Below are positions 40,080-49,798 of a stretch of 64,000 nt of DNA, piece by piece. Within the stretch, counting starts at the first letter, position 1. Each line of letters starts with the position of its first letter. The stretch lies in the NCBI RefSeq assembly GCF_018688455.1, contig NZ_CP061319.1:1550001-1614000 (forward strand), read 5' to 3'. The notes beneath the pieces were generated by a model. The model saw nothing but the letters and a program-made list of their open reading frames with translations. It had not been told where the DNA came from and ran no database searches. The DNA comes from Polynucleobacter sp. AM-7D1 (GTDB lineage: Bacteria > Pseudomonadota > Gammaproteobacteria > Burkholderiales > Burkholderiaceae). The position numbers and the translations under genes were made by a program.

Positions 40080-40098
40080 ATTAATTCATATTCAATTC

Positions 40099-40779
40099 GT
40101 GACCCAATTAGCCCTGTTCGACCTAGATCACACATTACTCCCCTGCGATAGCGATTATGAATGGGGCCAGTTCTTGGCGCGTATCGGCGTAGTAGATAGT
40201 AAATACTACGCACAGCAAAACGAACGCTTCTATCAAGATTACAAGGATGGAAAGCTCAATATCCAAGAATTCCTTCGCTTTGCATTAAAGCCGCTATCAG
40301 AACATTCTCGCGCGCAACTCAAAGAATGGCATGACACTTTTATGCGCGAAGTAATTACTGGTCAACTTCGTCAAGAGGCGATTGATCTTGTGAAGCGTCA
40401 CCAAGATGCCGGTGATCTTTGCTGCGTTGTCACTGCAACCAATAGCTTTGTTACCAGACCCATTGTTGAGAGTTTTGGCATAGAACATCTTGTGGCCACT
40501 GAACCTGCCACCGTGGATGACAACCCCTTCGCTGATTTCACTGGTGAAGTCAAAGGTATTCCGAGCTTCCGAGAGGGCAAAATTCAACGAGTGCACGATT
40601 GGCTTGCCACTCAAAATCACGCATTGGATCAGTTGCCACAAAGTTTTTTTTATTCGGACTCAATGAATGATTTACCTCTCCTGGAAAAAGTCAGCAATCC
40701 TGTTGCCACCAATCCAGATACCCGCCTGCGTGAAGAAGCCACAAAACGCCACTGGCCCATACTTGAACTGTTTGCATGA
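40099..40779 (+). CDS. HAD-IB family phosphatase (SerB-like)
   Basis: A 226-residue HAD-superfamily hydrolase. Motif I is FDLDHTLLPCDSD (residues 7-19), motif II VVTATNSF, the Lys is in PSFREGK, and motif III is YSDSMNDLPLL. The helical cap fits subfamily IB, which includes phosphoserine phosphatase-like enzymes and histidinol-phosphatase candidates; the substrate is uncertain. The start is GTG 40099 with no Shine-Dalgarno sequence, and a CATATT hexamer lies six bases upstream. The stop overlaps the pcnB start by four bases. Confidence 0.88.
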   Translation: MTQLALFDLDHTLLPCDSDYEWGQFLARIGVVDSKYYAQQNERFYQDYKDGKLNIQEFLRFALKPLSEHSRAQLKEWHDTFMREVITGQLRQEAIDLVKRHQDAGDLCCVVTATNSFVTRPIVESFGIEHLVATEPATVDDNPFADFTGEVKGIPSFREGKIQRVHDWLATQNHALDQLPQSFFYSDSMNDLPLLEKVSNPVATNPDTRLREEATKRHWPILELFA

Positions 40780-42176
40780 TTACCAAATTTATTAAACGTA
40801 TTTTGCGTCGTGACCCTATGGTCAGACACACTGCCGCCCATACCTCCGGTGCTCCCAAGAGAATTCCAAAAAAATCTCACCGCATTAATCCAGATTTACT
40901 CTCCAAAAATGCAGTGAAAGTAACTCAGACATTGCAACAAGCCGGCTATGAGGCTTTTATCGTCGGTGGCGCAGTGAGGGACTTAGCGCTAGGCATTGGG
41001 CCTAAAGATTTTGATGTAGCAACCAATGCCACTCCAGATCAAGTACAAAAGCTATTTCGTAAAGCACGTCTCATTGGTCGTCGATTCCAAATTGTTCACG
41101 TCACTTTCTTTGGTAAAGGTCAACCGGAAATTATTGAGGTATCGACCTTCAGAGCCTTATTGGAGAACGCTGGCGAGCATGTAGCGGAAAATGGCCGCAT
41201 TCTACGTGACAACGTTTGGGGTAGCCAACATGAGGATGCTGCTCGGAGAGATTTCAGCATCAACGCAATGTACTATGACCCCGCTACCGAGACTGTCCTC
41301 GACTATCACGGCGGCATGGCCGACATGCAGAAGAAAACTTTACGCATGATTGGTGATCCCGCCAAACGCTATCGCGAAGATCCGATTCGAATGCTGCGTG
41401 CAATTCGTTTTGCCGCCAAAACAGGCTTTACTTTGGATGCAGCTACAAGCGCACCTATCGCCAAATTGGGTAAGTTAATTCATGATGTTCCATCAGCCCG
41501 CCTATTCGACGAAATCCTCAAACTACTGATGTCGGGTTATTCATGGGCTGCAATTCAAGGCTTGAAGGATGCAGGACTACACCATGGCCTCCTACCTTTA
41601 CTTGATCACATCCTGGATCAGAGTGCAGACTCTAAAGAGGCAAATGATTTTGTACGTATTGCGCTTGCCAATACCGACCAACGCATTCAATCTGGCAAAA
41701 GTGTTTCAGCAGGCTTCTTATTTGCCACCTTACTTTGGCCAGACTTGCTGAACAATTGGAAAAAGAATATCGCTAAGGGGATTTCTAACATCCCCGCATT
41801 GCATGATGCAATGGATGGGACGATTGCGAGCCAAAGTAGCGGCATGGTGATCCAGCGTCGCTTCGAAAGCGATATGAGAGAAATCTGGTCTATGCAGCCT
41901 CGTTTTGAAAAGCGTGTTGGACGCTACCCTTATCGCCTCATTGAATCCCCACGCTTTAGAGCAGGTTATGACTTTATGTTGCTGCGTTGCGCTACCGGTG
42001 AGAAAAATCCATCCTTAGGTCAATGGTGGACCGACTTCATCGCTACCGACCCAGCAGGGCAGGAAGCCTTGATGGCCAGCGTCAAGAATGAGGCAAGCAA
42101 TAGCGCCTCCCCTGCAAAACGGCGCCGCCGCAGAAAACCTAAAGCCACTATCCAAACTGAAGCTTCACCAGACTAA
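40776..42176 (+). CDS. pcnB: Poly(A) polymerase
   Basis: Adds 3' poly(A) tails to RNA and so speeds decay. The 466-residue protein has the class II nucleotidyltransferase core: FIVGGAVRDLALGIGPKDFDVATNA (near residue 60), with the DFD metal-binding pair, then RRDFSINAMYYDP and RYREDPIRMLRAIRFAAK. The first 35 residues and the last 25 are very basic (for example KRRRRRKPK), as expected for RNA binding and for distinguishing PcnB from tRNA nucleotidyltransferase. ATGA overlap with the HAD gene suggests coupling; folK follows 71 bases after. Confidence 0.93.
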   Translation: MITKFIKRILRRDPMVRHTAAHTSGAPKRIPKKSHRINPDLLSKNAVKVTQTLQQAGYEAFIVGGAVRDLALGIGPKDFDVATNATPDQVQKLFRKARLIGRRFQIVHVTFFGKGQPEIIEVSTFRALLENAGEHVAENGRILRDNVWGSQHEDAARRDFSINAMYYDPATETVLDYHGGMADMQKKTLRMIGDPAKRYREDPIRMLRAIRFAAKTGFTLDAATSAPIAKLGKLIHDVPSARLFDEILKLLMSGYSWAAIQGLKDAGLHHGLLPLLDHILDQSADSKEANDFVRIALANTDQRIQSGKSVSAGFLFATLLWPDLLNNWKKNIAKGISNIPALHDAMDGTIASQSSGMVIQRRFESDMREIWSMQPRFEKRVGRYPYRLIESPRFRAGYDFMLLRCATGEKNPSLGQWWTDFIATDPAGQEALMASVKNEASNSASPAKRRRRRKPKATIQTEASPD

Positions 42177-42247
42177 GCAGACTTAAGAAAAATTCAGTAA
42201 AGTAGGCTCGGTAATCTCCTATAGTTTTTCTCTTGTTTGGGATGAGC

Positions 42248-42775
42248 ATGGCTCGAGCTTTTATCGGATTTGGTGGCAATATCGGTGACACACGTCAACT
42301 CATTACTGACGCGATTGTTTGCCTCGCGCAGCGTTGCGAACTCCAAATTGTTGCCAAAAGCTGCTTCTATCAAAGTGCACCATTTCAAGCGACTGGCGGA
42401 GACTACATCAATGCAGTCATTGAAATAGAAACGCAATTAAGCCCTTACGGCTTATTACACGTCTGCCAAGCGGTTGAACAAGAATTTGGCCGTGAGCGCC
42501 CTTACACCAATGCACCTCGCACAATTGATCTGGATATTCTGGCATTTGAGGGCGTCTCCCAAACGGATACCGAGCTCACTATTCCGCACCCCAAAATCAT
42601 TGAGCGCTCTTTTGTTCTCCTGCCTTTACTGGAAATTGCTCCGGATTTCTTTTTACCCAACTGGGGTGAACTTAAGGCCTATCTACCCAATGTAGCCGAT
42701 CAACGGATCGAAAAACTCCCTTGCCGCAACTGTAATTGCGCTGAAAAAGACGTTTATAGCCAATCAGCACATTAA
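42248..42775 (+). CDS. folK: 2-amino-4-hydroxy-6-hydroxymethyldihydropteridine pyrophosphokinase
   Basis: Pyrophosphorylates the pterin precursor in folate synthesis. MARAFIGFGGNIGDTRQ begins the fold, and the signature GRERPYTNAPRTIDLDIL with its metal-binding Asp pair is near residue 78. 175 residues from ATG 42248; an ATG two codons earlier is equally open. A TATAGT -10 candidate sits at 42220-42225. The C terminus (CRNCNCAEKD) holds an unusual Cys cluster not expected in FolK. panB follows after 17 bases, the common folK-panB pairing. Confidence 0.94.
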   Translation: MARAFIGFGGNIGDTRQLITDAIVCLAQRCELQIVAKSCFYQSAPFQATGGDYINAVIEIETQLSPYGLLHVCQAVEQEFGRERPYTNAPRTIDLDILAFEGVSQTDTELTIPHPKIIERSFVLLPLLEIAPDFFLPNWGELKAYLPNVADQRIEKLPCRNCNCAEKDVYSQSAH

Positions 42776-42792
42776 TTCATTAAACTCACGCC

Positions 42793-43608
42793 ATGGGTTA
42801 CTTACAAGGCGAAAAGCCAATCACGATCTCTAAACTCCTCTCCATGCGTGTTGAGGGTGAAAAAATTTCTATGCTGACAGCATACGATTCCACCATGTCA
42901 GCCTTATTAAATCGCTGCGGGGTGGATACCATCCTGATTGGGGATTCTCTAGGTAATGTGATTCAAGGTCACTCAAGCACTACCCCGGTAACGGTCGAGC
43001 AAGTGGCGTATCACACTGAATGTGTAGCTCGCGCCAACACCCATGCATTCGTGATTGCAGATCTTCCTTTTGCTAGTTATGGTGATTCGGTTCAAGCCTT
43101 AGATTCAGCTGCAGAACTCATGCGGGCTGGTGCAGATATGGTGAAGCTTGAGGGTGGTGATTGGCAAATCGACATCATTCAATATTTAGTGGAACGTAGC
43201 GTTCCTGTTTGCGCTCACTTGGGACTTCTGCCTCAGTCTGTTCATATCTTGGGTGGCTATAAGGTTCAAGGTAAGTCAAAGGATGCTGCAAGCTTAATGC
43301 TCGAACAAGCGATTGCTTGCGAGCAAGCGGGTGCGCAAATGATTGTGCTCGAAGCAATCCCCTCCTCATTAGGAAAGCTGATTACTGAATCGCTTTCCAT
43401 TCCTACAATTGGAATTGGCGCAGGTGCAGATTGCTCCGGCCAAGTGTTGGTATTGCAAGATATGTTGGGCATCAGCCCTGGAAAACCACCAAAGTTTGTA
43501 AAAAACTTTTTGGATGGTCATGCCTCAATTGAGGCCGCAGTCAAAGCCTATGTTCGAGAAGTGAAATCCGGAAAATTTCCTGGACCCGAACACGGCTTTG
43601 CTGGATAA
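42793..43608 (+). CDS. panB: 3-methyl-2-oxobutanoate hydroxymethyltransferase
   Basis: First committed step of pantothenate synthesis, transferring a hydroxymethyl group to ketoisovalerate. The TIM-barrel sequence includes [35 protein letters not shown], the KLEGG motif, [12 protein letters not shown] and IGIGAG. 271 residues is typical. It follows folK closely and converges on dnaJ with only 14 bases between and no clear terminator. panC was not found in the window. Confidence 0.96.
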   Translation: MGYLQGEKPITISKLLSMRVEGEKISMLTAYDSTMSALLNRCGVDTILIGDSLGNVIQGHSSTTPVTVEQVAYHTECVARANTHAFVIADLPFASYGDSVQALDSAAELMRAGADMVKLEGGDWQIDIIQYLVERSVPVCAHLGLLPQSVHILGGYKVQGKSKDAASLMLEQAIACEQAGAQMIVLEAIPSSLGKLITESLSIPTIGIGAGADCSGQVLVLQDMLGISPGKPPKFVKNFLDGHASIEAAVKAYVREVKSGKFPGPEHGFAG

Positions 43609-43622
43609 GCTTTAATAACTAG

Positions 43623-44753
43623 CTAACTAAAAAAACTCTTTACGCCATCAAACCAACCCTTTTGATGAGGGTTATGTTTGTCACCACCTGATTTCAGGCT
43701 GTCATCAAAGTTCTGCAGTAATTTTTTCTGCTCTTCAGTTAACTTCACCGGCGTCTCAACGGCAACGTGAACAAAAAGATCGCCCACCATCGTAGAACGC
43801 AAACCTTTAATTCCTTTGTTACGCAAACGGAATGTTTTTCCAGTTTGCGTTCCTTCAGGAATCGGAAACTCGACGCGGCCCGAAAGCGTTGGCACTTCAA
43901 TATCGCCACCAATCGTTGCAGTAGCAAAAGAGATTGGCATCTGAACATGCAAATCACTACCATCACGCTCAAATACCTTATGGGGCTTTACTCTGACTTC
44001 AACATAGAGATCGCCAGATGGTCCACCATTCACACCTGGCTCGCCGTTACCAACTGAGCGCACGCGCATACCATCATCAATACCCGCAGGAATTTTGATT
44101 TCGAGTGTTTTTTGCTCTTTATGTTTACCGCTACCATGACAAGTCTTACATGGCTTCGGAATGTACTCGCCTGTACCGCGGCACTTGGGGCAAGTTTGTT
44201 GCATTGAGAAGAAGCCTTGCTGAACCCGAACTTGGCCATGGCCATCGCAAGTAGTGCATCTCTCAGCCTTACTTCCAGGCTCAGCGCCTGTACCGTGACA
44301 TGGCTTGCAGTCACTCCAGCTTGGCACCCGAATTTGCGTGGTGTAACCCTCAGCAGCTTGCTCGAGAGTGATCTCCATGTTGTAACGCAAATCAGCGCCC
44401 TTATAAACCTGGGGTCCTGACTGACGTCCGCCACCCTGGCCGAAGATATCACCGAAGATATCACCGAAGGCATCTGCAAAACCACCGCCACCGAAACCAC
44501 CACCGCCAAAGCCACTGGACTGATCAACGCCTGCATGACCATATTGATCATAAGCAGCACGCTTGTTCGGATCTGTCAGCGTTTCGTACGCCTCTTTGAC
44601 TTCTTTAAATTGCGCTTCCGCTGTTTTGCTATCGGGATTGCGATCAGGGTGGTGCTTCATCGCCATTTTCCGATAAGCCTTTTTTAGCTCCTCATCGCTG
44701 GCACCTTTCGCAACACCAAGCACTTCGTAATAATCGCGTTTACTTTTAGGCAC
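43623..44753 (-). CDS. dnaJ: Chaperone protein DnaJ
   Basis: Hsp40 co-chaperone, 376 residues. The J domain has the HPD tripeptide in KHHPDRNP (near 34-41), then a Gly/Phe-rich linker and four CxxCxGxG zinc-binding repeats ([32 protein letters not shown] at about 145-215). The start codon is GTG 44753 with AGAGGA five to six bases upstream. It lies 98 bases behind dnaK; a stable hairpin without a T run occupies the gap. Confidence 0.97.
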   Translation of the reverse strand: MPKSKRDYYEVLGVAKGASDEELKKAYRKMAMKHHPDRNPDSKTAEAQFKEVKEAYETLTDPNKRAAYDQYGHAGVDQSSGFGGGGFGGGGFADAFGDIFGDIFGQGGGRQSGPQVYKGADLRYNMEITLEQAAEGYTTQIRVPSWSDCKPCHGTGAEPGSKAERCTTCDGHGQVRVQQGFFSMQQTCPKCRGTGEYIPKPCKTCHGSGKHKEQKTLEIKIPAGIDDGMRVRSVGNGEPGVNGGPSGDLYVEVRVKPHKVFERDGSDLHVQMPISFATATIGGDIEVPTLSGRVEFPIPEGTQTGKTFRLRNKGIKGLRSTMVGDLFVHVAVETPVKLTEEQKKLLQNFDDSLKSGGDKHNPHQKGWFDGVKSFFS

Positions 44754-44780
44754 AAAATTCCTCTCAACAACCTGAATGAC

Positions 44781-44805
44781 ACAAGTCGGCTCGAGGCCGA
44801 CTTGT
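44781..44805 (-). other. Stem-loop in the dnaK-dnaJ intergenic gap
   Basis: A perfect 10-bp stem, ACAAGTCGGC (44781-44790) with GCCGACTTGT (44796-44805), around a five-base loop. No T run follows on either strand, so it is more likely an RNA-processing or stability element than a terminator. Confidence 0.75.
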
Positions 44806-44851
44806 TATTGAAGTACTTCTAAACTACGTTAAATGGCTCTCAATGAAGGGA

Positions 44852-46786
44852 TTACTTCTTATCATCCACTTCTTTGAAATCCGCATCTACTACGTCAGCA
44901 TCCGGTGCAGCAGCTTGCGCGCCACCAGGAGCTGCGCCAGGTGCAGCGCCACCAGCTTTAGCTTGTTCAGCAGCCATGGCCTTTTCGCCCAACTTCTGAC
45001 TTGCTTTACCCAAAGCTTCAGTCTTAGCTTCAATAGCAGCTTTATCGCTACCCTTGATGGCCTCATCCAATTCTTTTAAGGCAACTTCGATTGCTTCTTT
45101 CTCAGAAGCCTCTAGAGCAGAACCATGCTCTTCCAAAGCTTTCTTAGTTGAGTGCGCCAAAGCATCTGCAGTGTTACGCGCTGTAACTAATTCCAATGCT
45201 TTTTTATCTTCATCGGCATTCGCTTCAGCATCTTTCACCATGCGTTGAATTTCTTCTTCAGTCAAACCAGAGTTTGCCTTGATAGTGATTTTATTCTCTT
45301 TACCAGTTGTTTTATCTTTTGCAGCTACGTGCAAAATACCGTTGGCATCGATATCAAATGTCACTTCAATTTGTGGCATACCGCGTTGCGCTGGAGCAAT
45401 ACCTTCCAAATTAAACTCACCGAGCAATTTGTTAGCAGCAGCCATCTCACGCTCACCCTGGAAACACTTAATCGTTACCGCAGGTTGGTTGTCTTCCGCT
45501 GTGGAGTAAACCTGTGAATGCTTAGTAGGAATAGTCGTGTTCTTCGGAATCATCTTGGTCATTACGCCGCCCAAGGTTTCGATACCTAATGACAATGGCG
45601 TTACATCCAAGAGCAATACGTCTTTACGATCGCCAGACAATACGGAGCCCTGAATCGCAGCACCAACAGCAACAGCTTCGTCTGGGTTCACGTCTTTACG
45701 TGGCTCTTTACCAAAAATCTCTTTTACCTTGTCTTGCACAGCAGGCATACGAGTCTGACCACCAACCAAAATCACGTCGTCGATATCGCCAACGCTTACG
45801 CCAGCATCTTTGATTGCTGTTAAGCAAGGACCAGCAGTACGGTTGATCAACTCTTCTACCAAAGATTCCAACTTAGCGCGAGTCAGTTTCAAGTTCAAAT
45901 GCTTAGGACCGCCTGCATCAGCAGTTACATATGGCAAATTGATTTCTGTTTGTTGTGCAGATGACAATTCGATCTTGGCTTTTTCAGCAGCGTCTTTCAA
46001 ACGTTGCAATGCCAATACGTCTTTACTCAAATCTACGCCTTGCTCTTTCTTGAACTCAGCAATGATCCAATCAATAATGCGCTGGTCAAAGTCTTCACCA
46101 CCCAAGAAAGTGTCGCCGTTAGTGGAGAGCACTTCAAACTGCTTCTCGCCATCCACGTTGGCAATTTCAATGATGGATACGTCGAATGTACCGCCACCCA
46201 AGTCATACACGGCGATCTTACGATCCACTTTGTCTTGCTTGTCCAAGCCGAAAGCCAATGCAGCAGCGGTTGGCTCATTGATGATGCGCTTCACATCTAA
46301 ACCAGCAATACGGCCTGCATCTTTAGTAGCTTGACGTTGGCTATCGTTGAAGTAAGCAGGAACAGTAATCACTGCCTCAGTCACTTCTTCGCCGAGATAA
46401 TCTTCGGCAGTCTTTTTCATCTTGCGCAGAATTTCTGCTGATACTTGTTGTGGCGCCATTTTTTTATCACGCGCTTCAACCCAAGCATCACCATTGTCTG
46501 CTTGAACAATTTTGTAAGGCATCAAACCGATGTCTTTTTGCACTTCGGCATCAGTAAACTTACGACCCATCAAACGCTTCACTGCGTAGATGGTGTTTTT
46601 AGGATTGGTGACTGACTGGCGTTTTGCAGGTGCGCCAACCAATACTTCGCCATCTTCAACGTAAGCAATGATGGATGGGGTTGTGCGGGCGCCTTCGGCG
46701 TTCTCGACAACTTTAGGTGCATTGTTTTCTACAACTGAAACGCACGAGTTCGTGGTTCCCAAGTCAATTCCGATAATCTTTCCCAT
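44852..46786 (-). CDS. dnaK: Molecular chaperone DnaK
   Basis: Hsp70 ATPase of 644 residues. [12 protein letters not shown] begins the nucleotide-binding domain; [17 protein letters not shown] sequence, [14 protein letters not shown] and the linker [14 protein letters not shown] are present, with the usual Ala/Gly/Pro-rich lid tail ending [12 protein letters not shown] stands just before the ATG. A sigma-32 promoter lies about 64 bases upstream and a terminator isolates it from grpE, so dnaK-dnaJ is its own heat-shock unit. Confidence 0.98.
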   Translation of the reverse strand: MGKIIGIDLGTTNSCVSVVENNAPKVVENAEGARTTPSIIAYVEDGEVLVGAPAKRQSVTNPKNTIYAVKRLMGRKFTDAEVQKDIGLMPYKIVQADNGDAWVEARDKKMAPQQVSAEILRKMKKTAEDYLGEEVTEAVITVPAYFNDSQRQATKDAGRIAGLDVKRIINEPTAAALAFGLDKQDKVDRKIAVYDLGGGTFDVSIIEIANVDGEKQFEVLSTNGDTFLGGEDFDQRIIDWIIAEFKKEQGVDLSKDVLALQRLKDAAEKAKIELSSAQQTEINLPYVTADAGGPKHLNLKLTRAKLESLVEELINRTAGPCLTAIKDAGVSVGDIDDVILVGGQTRMPAVQDKVKEIFGKEPRKDVNPDEAVAVGAAIQGSVLSGDRKDVLLLDVTPLSLGIETLGGVMTKMIPKNTTIPTKHSQVYSTAEDNQPAVTIKCFQGEREMAAANKLLGEFNLEGIAPAQRGMPQIEVTFDIDANGILHVAAKDKTTGKENKITIKANSGLTEEEIQRMVKDAEANADEDKKALELVTARNTADALAHSTKKALEEHGSALEASEKEAIEVALKELDEAIKGSDKAAIEAKTEALGKASQKLGEKAMAAEQAKAGGAAPGAAPGGAQAAAPDADVVDADFKEVDDKK

Positions 46787-46849
46787 AATGGCTCCAAAAA
46801 ATTAAGTTGTGTGTAATTTCGTAATGTTGCGAATAATTCGATATTCAAT

Positions 46850-46877
46850 AAATGGGGTTGAAAAGAGGGAATTCAAG
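46850..46877 (-). promoter_or_regulatory. Sigma-32 heat-shock promoter of dnaK-dnaJ
   Basis: On the minus strand: -35 CTTGAAT (46871-46877), a 13-base spacer, -10 CCCCATTT (46850-46857). This is close to the consensus CTTGAAA-N13-CCCCATNT and predicts a leader of about 55 bases before dnaK. Confidence 0.85.
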
Positions 46878-46889
46878 GGCTCAAAATGC

Positions 46890-46915
46890 AAAAAAGGCAG
46901 AAATCTGCCTTTTTT
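46890..46915 (-). terminator. Intrinsic terminator between grpE and dnaK
   Basis: AAAAAAGGCAGA and TCTGCCTTTTTT (46890-46901, 46904-46915) form a stem with A and T runs on the flanks. It separates grpE from the dnaK promoter 13 bases on. Confidence 0.85.
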
Positions 46916-46960
46916 ATGTCCTTTTTCATCATAAACCCCCAATTTAGGGGTTTTAAAGGC

Positions 46961-47521
46961 TTATTTGGGTGCGCTCACGGTTACCAGAGCTGGGCGCAGA
47001 ATACGATCAGCAATGGAATACCCCCTCTGGAGTACTGAAACCACAGTATTGGCCTCTTGATCAGATGGCACTGAAGCAATTGCCTGGTGATGGTGCGGAT
47101 CAAACTTGTCACCTACAGCAGGATTAATCTCCGTCATGCGACCTTTTTCAAAGGCGGAAAGTAGCTGTTTTAGGGTGATTTCCAAGCCCTCTTTAAAGGC
47201 TTTGGCATCTACTGCCTCTGCATTCAAGGCGGCATACAGGCTATCGGTAACCGGCACGAGATGCTCGGCAAAACTCTCAATCGCAAACTTATGTGCCTTA
47301 GAGACATCTTCAGCAGCCCGACGACGAATATTCTCACCTTCAGCCTTGGCTCGAAGATAGTTATCCTGCATCTCCGTTAGCTTTTGATTTAACTCGGCAA
47401 TCTCTTGCTCTAGAGTCTTCACTTCATCAGATGCAGGCGCCGTATCAGCGCCACCCTCCGCTTGAGCAAGCGGCTCAATATTTTCTTGCTCAGGGGATGG
47501 ATTTTGATTTTCTTGGGTCAT
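46961..47521 (-). CDS. grpE: Nucleotide exchange factor GrpE
   Basis: Releases ADP from DnaK. The 186-residue protein has an acidic N terminus, a long coiled coil (about 35-85) and the beta domain with [45 protein letters not shown]. It has its own near-perfect sigma-32 promoter and a terminator before dnaK. Confidence 0.97.
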   Translation of the reverse strand: MTQENQNPSPEQENIEPLAQAEGGADTAPASDEVKTLEQEIAELNQKLTEMQDNYLRAKAEGENIRRRAAEDVSKAHKFAIESFAEHLVPVTDSLYAALNAEAVDAKAFKEGLEITLKQLLSAFEKGRMTEINPAVGDKFDPHHHQAIASVPSDQEANTVVSVLQRGYSIADRILRPALVTVSAPK

Positions 47522-47564
47522 GGGTACAAATTCACTTTTCTATCAGAATGGCTACTTCTCAATG

Positions 47565-47592
47565 ATATGGGGCTGATTAAGGTAATTTCAAG
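47565..47592 (-). promoter_or_regulatory. Sigma-32 heat-shock promoter of grpE
   Basis: On the minus strand: CTTGAAA (47586-47592), a 13-base spacer, CCCCATAT (47565-47572). This matches the sigma-32 consensus completely. It lies in the gap between hemH and grpE, about 44 bases before the ATG. Confidence 0.9.
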
Positions 47593-47603
47593 TGTGACGG
47601 CAT

Positions 47604-48698
47604 TTAAGCAATTCTGGCTTTAGCCAACTCAGCCAGTCGATCACGTTCCTGCAACACCGCATCAGATTCAACACCCAGACTCCAGCCAGATAAATGCTGC
47701 TGGGCAATGTCGTACATCGCATCAATCCATTTTGGATTGCTATTGAGACAAGGAATATAGCGGTAATCTTTACCGCCATGCTCCAAGAAGATCTCGCGCG
47801 CCTCCATGGCAATCTCCTCTAGAGTTTCCAAGCAATCCGCCGGAAAACCGGGGCAAAAAATATCCACTCGCTTGCAACCCTTTTTGCCAAGCTCCTCAAT
47901 CATCGGAGCAGTGTACGGCTTGAGCCACTCAGCTTTACCAAAGCGAGATTGGAAAGTAACTAGATATTGACCAGGCTCTAGACCTAGAGATTCCCCAAGA
48001 AGGCGACCAGTTTTTAAACACTCGCAATGATAGGGGTCACCCTTCATTAAATTGCGCTTAGGCAATCCGTGAAAAGACATGACAAGACGGTCACCAGCAG
48101 CAAAATCTGGTCGTCCATCTTTATCCCATGCGCTTAATACTTGGTCGCGCAGCGCGCTAATGTAAGCAGGATTATCGTGATAATGCTTTATCAAGCGCAG
48201 CTCAGGTTGGTTGCGCCAAGTTCCGAGTACACGAAACACTTCATCAAAACTGGAAGCAGTAGTAGTGGCTGAATACTGTGGATATAGGGGTAACAACAAG
48301 AGGCGCTCCATACCCTGTGCCTGCATGGCTTCTAAGGCTTGCTGTGTAGAAGGCTCACCATAGCGCATAGCTAAATCTACTAATACCACTTCACCATGAT
48401 TCGCAAATTTCTCGCCCAACTCTTTTGCTTGTAGGCGCGAGTAATGCATCAAAGGGGAGCCTAATTTTGGCAACCAAATGGAGGCGTATTTCTTGGCTGA
48501 GGCACCACTACGAATCGGCAAAATAATGCCATTCAAAATGCACCACCAAATAATGCGAGGAATTTCTACAACGCGTGGATCGGATAGAAATTCCTTGAGA
48601 TAAGCCCTCACCGCTTTAGCAGTTGGCGCAGAAGGAGTGCCCAAGTTCAGCAATAGCACTGCTGTCTTAGAAGGACGTAAGTGGGGATTTTGATTCAA
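47604..48698 (-). CDS. hemH: Ferrochelatase
   Basis: Inserts iron into protoporphyrin IX, the last step of heme synthesis. The 364-residue sequence has LLNLGTPSAPTAKAVRAYLKEFLSD at the N terminus, LPLYPQYSATTTAS, the metal-site His in SFHGLPKRNLMKGDPYHCEC and the signature FQSRFGKAEWLKPYT. The start seems to be TTG 48698. It sits between hrcA and grpE, an arrangement known in Burkholderiales; it is 40 bases behind hrcA and probably cotranscribed with it rather than from the grpE promoter. Confidence 0.96.
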   Translation of the reverse strand: MNQNPHLRPSKTAVLLLNLGTPSAPTAKAVRAYLKEFLSDPRVVEIPRIIWWCILNGIILPIRSGASAKKYASIWLPKLGSPLMHYSRLQAKELGEKFANHGEVVLVDLAMRYGEPSTQQALEAMQAQGMERLLLLPLYPQYSATTTASSFDEVFRVLGTWRNQPELRLIKHYHDNPAYISALRDQVLSAWDKDGRPDFAAGDRLVMSFHGLPKRNLMKGDPYHCECLKTGRLLGESLGLEPGQYLVTFQSRFGKAEWLKPYTAPMIEELGKKGCKRVDIFCPGFPADCLETLEEIAMEAREIFLEHGGKDYRYIPCLNSNPKWIDAMYDIAQQHLSGWSLGVESDAVLQERDRLAELAKARIA

Positions 48699-48738
48699 GG
48701 AAGATCCGTTTAGTTAAGAAGAAAACAAAAAAATACTG

Positions 48739-49761
48739 TCACGATCCTATCGGGGAGCTCAATGCACCCGATAACAACTTAGAGGTGATGTCGACGATCG
48801 GAATCACCCGATCGTATGCCATGCGAGTAGGGCCAATTACTCCAAGTGTTCCAACAATCTGCCCATCCACACTGTACGGCGCACTGATGACAGCCAAATC
48901 TTCATAAGGTAGCAAATCACTTTCGCCACCAATAAAGATCTGAATACCATCAGCATGACTAGATACATCCAGCAACTGCATCAGTACTGACTTTTGCTCC
49001 AGCATGTCAAACATCTTACGCAACTTGTCTAAATTGGTGCTGAGATCGCCAACATTGAGCAGGCGACGCTCGCCTGACAGCAACATGTCCCCTTGACCCA
49101 TGCCGTAGTCGCTAACCCCACTATGCAGCGCCAAGGCCATCAAGCCAGAGATATCGCTGCGCAGGTTATCTAGATCGGAGGCCAGATGCGCACGCACCTC
49201 AGCAAAACTCTTGCCTGCGAACTGCGTATTGATGTAATTGCCCGCCTCTACCAACTGACTAGGGGTGTAGTCCTGGGTGGTTGGAAGGATACGGTTTTGC
49301 ACGTCACCCTCAGGGGTCACCATAATGAGCAGGATCTTGCCTTCACCCAGCCGCAAGAACTCGATGTGTTTAAAGACTTGAGCCCGCTTCGGCGTCATCA
49401 CCACCCCAGCAAAATGGGTCAAATTAGACAAAATTTGAGCAGCGGAGTTCAGGACCCTCTGTGGAGAATCTGGCAAAAGCCCTTTCTCCATCTCCCGAGT
49501 GGCGATTTCCTCTAGGGGCCGAACTGTCACCATCGTATCTACAAAGAGGCGATAACCTCTTGGGGTGGGTATGCGACCAGCCGAGGTATGCGGGCTAGTC
49601 ACCAAGCCCATCTCCTCTAAATCCGCCATCACATTGCGAATCGTGGCCGCAGAAAGATCCAGTCCCGAGAATCGAGATAGGGTGCGTGAGCCAATAGGCT
49701 GCCCCTCTTCGATATAGCGCTCGATGAGGGTTTTCAGTAAGGCGCGGGAGCGATCATCCAT
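48739..49761 (-). CDS. hrcA: Heat-inducible transcription repressor HrcA
   Basis: Repressor that binds CIRCE operators, typically before groESL. The 340-residue protein has the N-terminal winged-helix block [48 protein letters not shown] and the dimerisation block with [28 protein letters not shown]. No CIRCE element was found near hrcA, grpE or dnaK, so its target operon is probably elsewhere. It is divergent from nadK with 37 bases between starts. Confidence 0.96.
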   Translation of the reverse strand: MDDRSRALLKTLIERYIEEGQPIGSRTLSRFSGLDLSAATIRNVMADLEEMGLVTSPHTSAGRIPTPRGYRLFVDTMVTVRPLEEIATREMEKGLLPDSPQRVLNSAAQILSNLTHFAGVVMTPKRAQVFKHIEFLRLGEGKILLIMVTPEGDVQNRILPTTQDYTPSQLVEAGNYINTQFAGKSFAEVRAHLASDLDNLRSDISGLMALALHSGVSDYGMGQGDMLLSGERRLLNVGDLSTNLDKLRKMFDMLEQKSVLMQLLDVSSHADGIQIFIGGESDLLPYEDLAVISAPYSVDGQIVGTLGVIGPTRMAYDRVIPIVDITSKLLSGALSSPIGS

Positions 49762-49783
49762 AGTGGAAGGGATTTTATGCGTA

Positions 49784-49792
49784 TGGTTTAAT
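49784..49792 (+). promoter_or_regulatory. nadK promoter, extended -10, predicted leaderless start
   Basis: TGG-TTTAAT (49784-49792) forms an extended -10 followed by six bases and ATG 49799. The -35 TGGAAG (49764-49769, 17-base spacer) is weak, and no Shine-Dalgarno sequence is present. It lies in the hrcA-nadK divergent gap. Confidence 0.55.
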
Positions 49793-49798
49793 CGTTAT

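Noticed and set aside
40087..40098. CATATT six bases before the HAD phosphatase GTG as another leaderless promoter
   Set aside because: Only four of six matches, no -35, and the gene sits inside an operon-like run behind hda, so chance is likely in AT-rich sequence.
46787..46960. A CIRCE operator before dnaK or grpE
   Set aside because: No TTAGCACTC/GAGTGCTAA pair is present in these gaps; only sigma-32 elements are seen.
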